A stretch of DNA of 64,000 bases, taken from Pipra filicauda (taxonomy: Eukaryota; Chordata; Aves; Passeriformes; Pipridae). The stretch covers positions 434,001-498,000 of the forward strand of contig NW_024104366.1 of the NCBI RefSeq assembly GCF_003945595.2. The letters run 5' to 3'. Positions within the stretch are counted from its first letter, which is position 1, and each line of letters starts with the position of its first letter. A program made the position numbers and the translations under genes. Below are positions 25,741-36,126 of this stretch, one piece after another. The notes beneath the pieces were generated by a model that did no database searches, was not told the DNA's origin, and worked only from the letters and a program-made list of their open reading frames with translations.

Positions 25741-28700
25741 TCTAATAGAAAATAACTACAAGTGCCAATATTGTTTTCTCCACATGCCAGTGGATCATCT
25801 TGTATATGTCTTGGCTTGTGTGCTCTGCATGTTGGTCAAGATGATGCTAATTTTATTATTATATTCATATAAAATTCAAATCCTTCCCATTGTTTTCTTA
25901 GAAGATGTTTCTATCATTATCCTGCAGGCCCTACTTAAAGTAAAAGAATTTTCCAGTAGTACCAGTTTCTCAACAAAGCTACTTCACTGTCAAAGGGGTA
26001 TTGCTTTATTTTTATTTTTTTTAAAAAATAACAGGACTCAAAAATTGCTGGAAAAAAGGCAGAGAAAAGGGACATAACAGAATTATTTTCTTTACAAAGA
26101 TATTGAAATTTCCAGTGTTGTTTCAGGGTTTTTTTCCCTTTTTTAAAGACACACCAGTTGAAGAAACTACCACTGAAGCAACTATAAGCAAAGCAACCAC
26201 ACGGAGAGTAAACAACAGCAACCAAGAGGTCATGTTGCTGGTGGTGCCTGTTAATCTGGATTTCTACTGAAGGGAGGGGAATTTTTCCGGTGAGACCTAA
26301 TAAGTCTGAACAGTTTGAACAGTTGAAGACTGTCTTGTGCGTGTGACTGTTGGGTCTGACAAACCCTGACATGCCACCCAAGTGAGCTCTCCGTTATTTG
26401 TGATCAGGTGCAACTACATTCCTATGGCTTGCTTCTCAGATCCAGTTAATATCTGCCTAATTCTGCTTCCCACTCCTGACTGTTCTGTCTGCCAGCTTAC
26501 TGCTTCTTGAAGTAAACTCTTACCTTGTCCTTCTATTTAGTATATATTTTGATTCTGTGGCTTTTTCATTCCAAGTCTGATTCCTGAGTATGCTTTTGGT
26601 TTTGTTTTTTTTCTTTCTTTCTTTTAAATATTCTTTGTGCTACTCCTAATTTCTGTTTCAGCTTTGGCTCACCTTAACTTTTTTCCAGCCTTGATTCTGG
26701 TCTAGCAGCAATCACTGAGCCTAGCTACCTATTTATAGTACTTACCTACAGATGACAGTTGTTTGATATTGTGTGGAAGTTGACAGTATGAATCAAGAAA
26801 TAAGACTTTCACAACTGTTGAGCATGTTTAGAAGCTGTTACTTGAAAACAGCATCAAAACAAATTGAACTGAACACTGCTGTAATTATCTATATAGTTAC
26901 TGAAACATGAATACTCTCTGGGTATCTGTAGGAAATCCAGTGTAAATCCCTCTCTTCCACTATGAACACTGTTCAACTCGCATAATGTAATCATTCAGAT
27001 TGTAATCACTAGATCTCTGACTAATGATAAAGTTTCAGCAGGTAGGGTGACTTGCATGCTAAGACGTTACCTAAGCTAAAATACAGATTATTTTCCTACA
27101 GTTTCTAAATTAATAAGGTGTTACTTATGAAAACTAGTGATCCTGAATCTGAAAAAAATTTAGTGTAAAAGGGAATATAATTTAAAATTAAGCTTTTTAG
27201 TAATTATCTCTAAATTTGATACAAGTCCCAGTGCCATCATGGTTATATTGAAGACTAAAGTCTTTGATATAACACATTACATTAATAAAAATAAAATCTA
27301 TACTTGTAACCATCATACAAAAATAAAAGACCTATAAATTCAAAATCTACTTTATGGCTTCTGTTCAAATCTTATGTCCTTTTGAGATTTCTGGTTTCAC
27401 ATCTTTAAAGAAACCTATCTGAAATTCTATTGATAAAAGAGCACTGAACTGAAACTTAGTAACTTGACTGAAAAATCATCCATAAAGGATCAGATGTTTT
27501 TTGGGACCATGCTTTCCACTTTTTGACAGGAAAAGAAAGTGAATGCCTGTAAGGTTTTGGATTCCAAACGTAAGCAAATTTTCACATCTGAAAACAGAGC
27601 TAATCTTCAACACATTCATACAACTCCTGGATTTTGCCATACCCATGTACGAGGACTCGCATCTGAAGAGACAAAGCTCATATGAAGTGAAAAGACTACT
27701 ACAGAAATATGGACCCTTGTACTTTGAATTTTTTGGATGGCATTATAACTTGATTGTTCCTATTAAACATGACATTCACCTTTGACTGGAACCAAGTTCA
27801 ATCACCCTGGACGAGATCCACAGTTGCCAGACACTAATGCAACTTCCATTAAAGCTTTCTGAGAGTAGCATTGTCAGACTAAGCTCTGATGGTTTGTTCC
27901 TGAAAAAAACCAAAGTCTCCTGCTCCATACCACTCTTTAGGTTGCAGCTTTTAATGAACTGCAGCCTGCCAGTGAATGATGAGAAACAAATCTGCACCTC
28001 AAGAGAGTTTTGAAACTAGAGAGACTCAGTCAATGGGAGGATAAAATTCTTGAGCATATCTTGTTGAAGAAAATTTACCATTATGAGTTACCTCTGTGTA
28101 TTCTTGCTTGCAGAATTAGCAGCCTCTGATGATAAGCTTACAAAATCCTTAACAAATCTCAGGGTCACTGAAATGAGCATTTGAAGCTGGTGCTTGTCTT
28201 AAATATTACTTCCAAATATAAGTATATTGTAAACTGGTATAATCAGCTGGAAATTCACTTTTTGCCAGTTTAATTTTATTCTTTTTTTTTTGTTTGATCA
28301 TTGAAGAAATGTTAGAGCAAGGACAAAGAGAGGAATGGAATTCTTCCTCCAGTGGCATTCTTGAAAACATTCATAAACGATGACTTAGGAATATCTCAGA
28401 GTGAACTGGTCAGAGTAAACTGAGTTAAATCTCTTCAACTTTGATGCAGAAGATACAGTGGCAGAAGGTTTTGTGTACATGGTGATCAGAGAACCACCAT
28501 TATTAACAAGGAAACTAGGTTCCTTCAAACACCTTACTACATTTTATGGTAACAGTCAGAAACGGTGCACAGAACATAAGGAGGTATAAGTTGTTTTCTA
28601 GTTAAACACAGGACAAAGTATTAAACAAAAGACAGAGCATAATATTTAAGGTTGATGCTAAACGTGCCTTCAGGAATCCAACAGGTGAACTATTCACGAA

Positions 28701-29499
28701 AAAAAGCCTAGAAAAAAAAATTCTAGAGAACACAGATCAAAGAAGGCTCCAAAGAAAAAAAATAAACCAACCAACCACAAAAAAACATACAGAAAAAGAA
28801 ACAAACAAAAAAAACCCCACAAAATCACAACCTATCTATCTACAAGACAGAAGACTTCTTTTTTTACTCAAATTATTTTCTGATTAATGACTGTCCACTG
28901 TGCAGAAGGCTGAAATTTTAAAACCAGAGTTTGCCAGCACACAGCATAACATCACAGGAGTACTACTGTCACTTTTCCTTCCAAAACCACTTGCACTAAA
29001 GAATAATCTTCTTATTCCATGGCTTTTTCTTAACACTGAAGTTGTATGACTTGGATAGATAATGCCATGGCTAAGGAAACATACATAATTATAGTGTAAA
29101 GGCTATACTAGGTGAGTTTTAGGACACAGTTCTGGTTCTAAACTAGAGAAAACGGATCTATGTAGTGCTGCTGACTCACTGCTTTGAAAAATCACAATTC
29201 TTCAAAGGTCCTTCAGCTGCTGGGAATACTGAATCATATCTTATCATAGAGAATGAATATAGATGTAAGGATTATTACTTCCACTTAAACTCCCTGAAGA
29301 AGTCTGCAAGTATCTCAACAAAGAAATCAGGTTAAGACAACCTTGAATTTCTGAAAGGCACTTAGTTCTTTACTAGAGGCTCTTAAGACAAGTAAGGAGG
29401 CCATGGCATATGGATCCTCAAATGAGTAAGCCAATGGAAAAGCAAAAGAAAAATGGGTAAAAGGATATTTGATCTGTTTCCTTAGTAATGGCATTTCAC
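25741..29499. other. Non-coding AT-rich stretch
   Basis: No supported gene. A 148-aa minus ORF at 25,935-26,381 has no recognisable domain. A faint sense CR1-like passage near 28,350-28,480 ('attcataaacgatgacttag') is too weak to call. A-rich (ACAA/CCAA) low-complexity sequence lies at 28,741-28,830. Confidence 0.5.
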
Positions 29500-30520
29500 T
29501 AACGTAATCCCAAAATGGTCTCTACTTGGTCTTCGTTATGTTCATAAATTATATGAAAAAGTGAGTAAACACCGAGAGGAATCTCTAAATATGCTCTGAT
29601 GTTGATACTAACTTCTTCCAGAAAGATGAAAGGCACAGGGACAAGGAACTAAAAACAAATGAACAAACAAACAAACAAAAAAAATAACAAGAAACCCACA
29701 CGACTTTCTAGTCCTGACTGGGCAATAAAATGGCAGATGAAATACAGCATACAATAAAACAAAAAAGTGATGAATATGTGAAAGAATTCTTAACTTTACA
29801 AATATGACAAGCTCTGAATTGAAAATTGACACTTAGATAACCTTGAAGTTATGATTTCTGTTCTATGAAAACATTGTCTCAATGTTCAGTAGCATCAAAA
29901 CGTACTAGGAATTACTAAGATGGAACAGAGGAAAACACCACCGTGCCACTGTGTGATTCTACAAAGCTCCCAGATCTTACAGGCTGCATATATTTTTGTT
30001 CTATAAGAACAAGACAGGACAAAAAAGAGGGAGGTAACAAGGAATCAAGGTATAGAATACTTTTCAAGTACCACGACGTATGGTAAAATTCTTTACCTTA
30101 CAGAAGGGATGACTGGCAAAGTGGTAAAACGGAGATCTACTACAACATGATTGGGATTAGATAAAATGAATAGGGAATGATTTCCACTGCCTTTTTTTAG
30201 CATGAGAACAACTTTTGTGCACTATAGGCTCTAAAATAACAAGAAAAAACTACTTCACAGACTATGTAGTATACCGAAGAACTCCTTAACTCCTTACCAC
30301 ATCACATGAAAGTTTATATGGGTCCAAAATCAACTGAACAATTTTTGGAAAAGAAAATAACAAACCACTGAGACCTTTGCTTGTAAAGAAAGGGCCTAGA
30401 GCTACAAATTGTTGGAGGCAGGGAGAGCACCCTAGAGAGCTACTGCTACATGTTAGCACCTTCTTCATATATTCTTCGCTGGACATTCTGTAATGGCTGA
30501 TCAGAGAAGGAAAGGTGAAC
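29500..30520 (+). mobile_element. Ancient CR1/L3-like LINE, sense, heavily decayed
   Basis: The anchor is 'gactgggcaataaaatggca' at 29,716, followed by 'gatgaaatacagcatacaat'. This is the amniote CR1/L3-like block encoding a tryptophan-rich stretch after the reverse-transcriptase active site. Downstream pieces fit in the right order: 'aggaattactaagatggaac', 'ggtatagaatacttttcaag', and 'gaactccttaactccttacc'. No frame survives. Edges are approximate, and interruptions such as an (ACAA) run at 29,656-29,680 are present. Confidence 0.65.
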
Positions 30521-32629
30521 AAAAAGTCTGACTTTCTAGAACTATTCTTGTAATTTTGTCATAACCCTTCTTTTAGAAAGAGAACATGTCAAGTTATTAG
30601 GAGGAAGAATATGAAGATAGGAAAAGTGAAGATTTTTAGAACAAGGAAATAAAAAGTTCATAATATTATTATGCAATAGAGGAAAGAAAAGAACCCAAAT
30701 CAAACACAAACAAACAATCAAGCAAACCAAAACAAACAAACAAAAAATCCCCCCAAAACCCAAGCCACAGAACAAGATGACAAAATAAACTGACAGTAGG
30801 AAAGAACCACTGGAGGAGATGGATCAGACGTTTTTACAACAGTAATGGTTTAGAAATAGAATTCTGCGTCCAGAAACAGACTCCTGGCCTGAAGACTAGT
30901 GAAAGACCCCTGAAAAATCAACTTACTATGCAGGAATATTAGGAAGGTAACAACACTTTTGGAGTTTTGCCACAACCAAAAGAGAATCCAGAAATTTCCA
31001 GAATTTGTGGGTTGGTTTGTTTGTTTGTTTGCATTATTACTTCCTGTTTTAAGATGTCCTCACAAAAACACAAATCTGCAACAACAACAAAAAGGAAAAC
31101 TGTTACTTAAAGGAGAAAAGCAAAATAGTAAAGCTGTGAAGAAAGTCCAAATGAATGCTTGTCACAGAACAGAAGTATTTTGACTACCAAGTCAGCAAAT
31201 GGAAAGGAAATGATAAAGACAGCTGAAGACAGAAATGATTGCCATTAAGAAAGGTTTTCCAGCTACAATATTGGGAGGGGATGGTGGTTTGTCACGATGT
31301 TTACAAACAGGTTCTGGAGAAAGCAGTCGATGGTGTTGAGCTGAGTGACGCATTCACAGATGGTGTCTGACATCCAGTGGTCAGACCCTGTAATGGCATT
31401 TAAAAACAGCGCTTCACAGCACCTTTAGTTTTGCTTTCGATATTAGCAGCAGAGACCCTGAAGTCATAATCGGTGATGGGGGGCAGGCGGAATAAAATCA
31501 GGAGTATACACTAATTATAGTATCTCTATATAGATATGGTTATTTTTCTAAAATTTAAGAAGTGAATTTATTAGGCGGTCCTATTAGATATCAAGTTTTA
31601 GTGTCAAGTTCCAGAGTGATATATGAAAGAAAAAACTACCTGACTCAGTTCTACTATTGAAACAGACATGCTTTCATTAACACTGTTCAATATTACTTCA
31701 ATAATTGAAGAAAACTAAATTTATTTTTTTTTGAGGAAGACTAAATTTTGAGCCTAATCTGAATCCAAAAATCACAGACCACCTGAATAATACTCCCTCA
31801 GCTGTGAATAGAATTGGAGTTACAGTACACGCATACTGTGTGGTTCTAGCAGTCACAAGGACCCCTGGAATCTTAAAGACCCGTTCCTGGGAAACAAAAT
31901 GTATCTGTTTATTTGAAAACCCTGCTGGAGTGCAACTTCCTCCTAACCCTTGTTTTTCCTCTGCGCAGCTTTTAAGAGCAATTCAGCTCAGCATGACAAA
32001 AGCAATACTAATAACTTTATTTTGAGATCCTTACAAGAAAGAGGTATGTAGAATTTGTTACACCTACAGTACAAGCTTTCAACTCTTACAGGTGCTTTTA
32101 CTTACCTACTTTTAGGCTTGTAAAGTGATTGAATATTTCATTTTAAAGGTACATTATAATCCTAGAGATAGTGTTGAATTTCAATGCGTGAATATATTGG
32201 ATAAAAAGTTCACTGAGATTCCTATTCAAGTGAAAATTTCTAATTAATATATAAAAAAAATCACTCTAGTCATCAGAAATATTAAATGAGAAAAAATATT
32301 TCTTGAATAAAAGATTAATAAAGTAGCAGAAGGTGTTTTTAAAAACCACAATATTTTATGGTACTTACAATAATTAAATAAATCTACTTACACACAGAAA
32401 CACAAATTTTTATTTAAGTTGCATATTGATACACTTATCTTCTGTACTGAGGGCAGAAGAACAAGAAAATTTTGTAGCAAAATAAGTTTTTTGTATTTCT
32501 CAGCTCCAATTCAGTCCCTGCATTTCCAACATTTCTAGCTAAAACTAACCGCTTAATTGTCTTTCCTTACAGGTAATGCAGTTTATTTAAAATAAGTGAT
32601 GCAAACATAAATTATGGAATTAATGGCAA
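30521..32629. other. Non-coding AT-rich stretch
   Basis: (CAAA)-rich sequence at 30,697-30,760 and a (GTTT) run near 31,015-31,031. The passage 31,290-31,490 is less AT-rich than its surroundings but matches nothing I know. Confidence 0.5.
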
Positions 32630-32757
32630 ACTTTATTTTTTATAGTCTAAATAATAAATTAAGTACATAAACAAAACTACTGCATACTCAGATGTACTTC
32701 ATTTTTTATAGTCTAAATTATAAATTAAGTACATAAACAAAACTACTGCATACTCAG
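32630..32757 (+). repeat. Two-copy 66-bp tandem duplication, second copy interrupted by the RTE-like LINE
   Basis: Bases 32,630-32,691 and 32,696-32,757 are 62-bp copies differing at two positions (a T/C and an A/T). The first copy is followed by ATGT (32,692-32,695). The matching ATGT of the second copy lies beyond the LINE at 33,706-33,709. The duplication therefore predates the LINE, which landed four bases before the end of copy two. Confidence 0.9.
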
Positions 32758-32783
32758 CTATTCAGTCCATCACACAACAACCG

Positions 32784-33659
32784 GTGAAGTATGAATTGGA
32801 TACTGCCCCCACTTTAGGAGAAACCCTTAAGGCCATACAACAGGTGAAAATTGGCAAGGCAGCCGAGGTTGATGGAATTCCACCTGAAGTCTGGAAACAT
32901 GGGGGCCAAGCAGTCCATGCTAAATTTCACGAGTTTGTGGTGCGCTGTTGGGAACTAGGTGAACTACCATCAGACCTTCGTGATGCAGTCATCATCACCT
33001 TGTATAAGAAGAAAGAAATTAAATCAGACTGTTCAAATTACCGTGGTATCACTCTGCTCTCCATTGCTGGCAAAATCCTGGCAAGATATGGATCTGAATC
33101 ATGGGTCATGTACCGCCACCACCTGCGACTCCTAGAACACTTCCATCAACGCTGTCTCCATACAGTCCTAAACATCCACTGGTCAGATTATGTGACCAAT
33201 ACATCTGTTCTTGAACAAGCAGCAATCACGAGTATTCAGGCCATGTTACTGAGAACACAGCTGTGTTGGGCAGGGCACGTCTCCAGGATGAAGGACCACC
33301 GCCTCCCTAAGATCTTGCTTTATGGTGAACTTGCCACTGGCTGCCACAAGAGAGGAGCCCCAAAGAGAAGATACAAGGACTCCCTGAAACAACATCTCAA
33401 CCTCAGCCACATTGATCAACATAACTGGTCTACTCTGGCCTCCAATCGGGAGGCCTGGAGACACACCATCTATAACGCTGCTGATGCTTTCAAGAAAGCA
33501 CGCAGGATCGCTCTTGAGGAGAAAAGACAACGCAGAAAGAATCGTGCCTTGCAGAATACACCACCTAAGGAGTCTTTCTGCTGTGCCTTTTGCAACCAGA
33601 CGTGTCTATCTCGTATTGGCCTTTTTAGCCACCAGTGTGCTTGTAACAAACGTGGGTAG
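32784..33659 (+). pseudogene. RTE-like reverse-transcriptase ORF with in-frame deletion of the catalytic core (291 aa)
   Basis: The frame is open from before 32,758 (the first sense codons read AIQSITQQPV) to 33,659; no ATG is required and residue 1 here is a GTG-encoded valine. Residues 3-100 match the N-terminal finger/palm entry of RTE-type reverse transcriptase (KIGKAAEVDGIPPEVWKHGG, DAVIITLYKKKEI, then NYRGITLLSIAGKILA). At residue 101/102 (about 33,086) the sequence jumps to the post-RT region YGSESWVMYRHHLRLLEHFH, then WAGHVSRMKDHRLPK and RGAPKRRYKDSL. The palm with both catalytic aspartate motifs, probably around 300 residues, is missing. The C-terminus has a C2HC finger: C267, C270, H283, C287. 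No stop or frameshift disrupts the remaining 291 codons. It cannot be an active polymerase. Confidence 0.88.
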
Positions 33660-33673
33660 AGCCCTTCCCAAAT

Positions 33674-33687
33674 CTTCGTTCGCGAAG
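33674..33687 (+). other. Perfect 5-bp hairpin with UUCG loop at the 3' end of the RTE-like LINE
   Basis: CTTCG TTCG CGAAG folds into a perfect five-pair stem with a UUCG tetraloop, 15 nt after the ORF stop and 11 nt before the insertion border. I recall the same short end in other vertebrate RTE elements. It could be the RNA structure the element's reverse transcriptase recognises when priming. That role is inference. Confidence 0.7.
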
Positions 33688-34337
33688 CCCAGCCATGATA
33701 CTCAGATGTGAGATATCCCTGACTAAAGGTATCAGAAGAAAGGCATATTTCTTTATACAAAAATTTATTTGTAACATAAGGAATTTAGTGAAACATGCAA
33801 GTGAAACATGCAGCTGGATTTTCGCGATCACCCTCACTTGCTCTCTAGAGGCCATATCTTAAGTGGTGAATGCTACTTTGGAAAAGCAGAAGGTTTACTT
33901 TTAGGGACAGCCAATACTATATGAGCATAGCTCATGATGATCATTCTGGGGATGTGCTTTCTCCTGAACCTACAGTGTTATCTGGCTTTGTTGAATTTCT
34001 CCTATTTTATTCACTTGAATTAATCACAAAAGAGTTCTCTCCTTTAGAAAGTCCTACACAACTTTTCTATTCCTTGTTCAAGGAGGTTTTCTTCTCTATT
34101 AGTATTTGGTTTAACAGCTTAAAAAAGTTTATATACGACAAGAGCTCAGTAGTCTTGCAAATCATATTAATCAATTTTTAAGCAAATTATGATCTTAGCA
34201 AGAATATAATATTAATAAAAGAAAGTGACCATATGTAATGCTCCCTTGGCATTAAATTGCAAGTATGCTTTTCCTAGATGAGAAAGAAATATACTCCTGT
34301 GGAGTATAACAAAGTAAGGATTAAAGTCTCCCATTTC

Positions 34338-34352
34338 TTTTTTTTTTTTTTT
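34338..34352 (+). repeat. T15 homopolymer
   Basis: A run of fifteen T bases with no other structure around it. Confidence 0.85.
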
Positions 34353-34869
34353 AAGTAATAAAAATGTAGTCTTCAGCAACATAAACAAAAAGCATTCTGA
34401 ACATTTCAAAAGGAAAAATCTAATTGTCAGCAACAGGATGAAGTCATGTAACAGAATTACTTTTATGAAAAGGATTGAAGTACTAAAACCTTTCATAAGA
34501 CTCCTTGTCAAGGCATAAGGTAAGTTCAGAGGGAAGACAGAAATACCTGTCTAAGAGGCCCAGAGAAACTAGAAATATCTACACAGTAAATAGTGTGACC
34601 AGATAGATACAGAAGGGGGACTACATTGCTCTCCTACAAATAAGTATTTTCTCCCAAGCATAATGTTTTACAGCATACACATTTCCAGATAGCATCTGGA
34701 CTTACATACAAAGTCAGTTATACTCAGTGTTGTACGAACTAAGCCATGATGTAAAGATAAGGATCAGTCAAGCTTTTCTGAATTAACCACATGAAAAGGA
34801 GATATTGCTAAGAGAGGTGGGAAAATGTCAATACCACTGCTGTCAGATCTGTGTAGAAGAAGCCACTAT

Positions 34870-34894
34870 GATATACTGTGATTCACAGTATATC
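34870..34894. repeat. Perfect 11-bp inverted repeat, 3-nt loop
   Basis: GATATACTGTG, loop ATT, CACAGTATATC. All 11 positions pair. It may be chance in AT-rich DNA. Confidence 0.75.
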
Positions 34895-36126
34895 TATCTG
34901 ATTAACACTAGAATTGACAGAAACTCACAAAAATAAATCCAACACAAAACCATTCATGATCAAGTTTCCATCCACTTGTATTTGACAATTGAAACTGTGA
35001 ATACTTTTTATCCATTAGGTCATATTTTATCTACAGGTAGATCAAGACACCTCCCGAACAGCAAGCTTAGAGTGATACCACAATCTAACCAGCACTTGCG
35101 AAACCTTGAAACTTGCAGCTGAGACCTGCTGGTAGAGTTATACATACTCTTGGCAAAGCTGGCATCAGATGCACTTGAGAAGCTACACACCAGTCCCAAA
35201 GTGCTACTGGAATGAAAATACATATACTCCTTTATGTTCATTAAAATACAGCTCTCTTATTTGTGCCTGCTGCTGAAAGGCACACCCCTTGCTCGGTTTT
35301 GAGGGGAGGACAGAAGGAGAGGGGTCAGAGTTCTGGAACACTTACATGAAGCTGCACCTCTCACCCCGCCCCTCTCGGTCAGGGGGAGCCTCTCCAACAG
35401 GGAGATCAGATGTGTCTAATGATCAGAACAGATGGATGTGAAAATTGAAATAAAGTCCTGAAGCATGTTATCTTGGAATTCTCACTAGCAGATGGTTCTG
35501 AGGACTTTTGGAGGAATGCTCCACAAACCTCATGTATAGTACCCGTTTGGAGTTAATTTTGCTGCCAATTAGTGCCGTAGGTAATCACCTTCTCAGACAG
35601 GTATTAGCAAAAAGTCTGTGAAAGAAGTCAACAACACTATTAATCTCAGGTGCAATCTTGCTTCTCTTGCAGAGTGGCACTGCAAGATTCCTCACAGTCT
35701 TAACTGTGAGATATGTTTCACCCAAAGGCAAGAACAGAGTAATCCCTTAAAGAAAAATTGGACACATCTTTACTGAGAAAAAGAACTGAAATGTCTGAAA
35801 ATAACATAAATGGGTATATTAAGAAAAACATGACTGAGTGGGCTGAATTAAGCAAAAGTCGTATCAGGCACCTGGCACATTCTGGTCCAGAGTAAAGGCC
35901 AAAGGTTCAGCTTGTCTCCAAGTATGTGAAAAAATTACTTCAGCCAATCTAAGACAAACTGGAAACCATTTAAATTTTCAACTCTGCTTGAGGGCCTATC
36001 TGTCTACACTCTGCACCTGAACATTTAATAATCTGTTGGAGGCTCTAAAGATCAGTGACAACATGCTATCTTTCCTAAGAAACCACTCAAACACTTATTG
36101 AAGACATAAAAGGACAGATGGCCTTT

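Larger units (their letters stand above)
32758..33698 (+). mobile_element. 5'-truncated, internally deleted RTE-type LINE (AviRTE candidate)
   Basis: The insertion is flanked by a 7-8 bp direct repeat (ATACTCAG at 32,750-32,757 and 33,698-33,705), which I take as the target-site duplication. It carries the end of an RTE-like ORF (stop at 33,657-33,659), a 3' UTR of under 40 bp, and a terminal hairpin CTTCG-TTCG-CGAAG (33,674-33,687) followed by 'cccagccatga'. It is far less decayed than the CR1 remains nearby, so it is probably young. It is 5' truncated: only the last part upstream of the reverse-transcriptase domain remains. Patchy presence of RTE elements in birds is known (AviRTE); assignment to that family is inference from the protein and tail. 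Confidence 0.88.
33710..36126. other. Non-coding stretch between the RTE-like LINE and the antisense LTR
   Basis: No gene recognised. A 99-aa minus and a 103-aa plus ORF lack family features. A short GC-richer patch (35,270-35,400) and the inverted repeat at 34,870 are the only structures seen. Confidence 0.5.

Noticed and set aside
25935..26381. 148-aa minus ORF
   Set aside because: No recognisable motif. It lies in AT-rich sequence and starts and ends without supporting signals.
28320..28480. Possible sense CR1 relic around 'attcataaacgatgacttag'
   Set aside because: Only one short block fits and there is no consistent order of further blocks.
29641..30780. Short spaced (CAAA) runs as a possible CRISPR-like array
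   Set aside because: They are ordinary vertebrate microsatellite-like tracts without uniform repeats or unique spacers.
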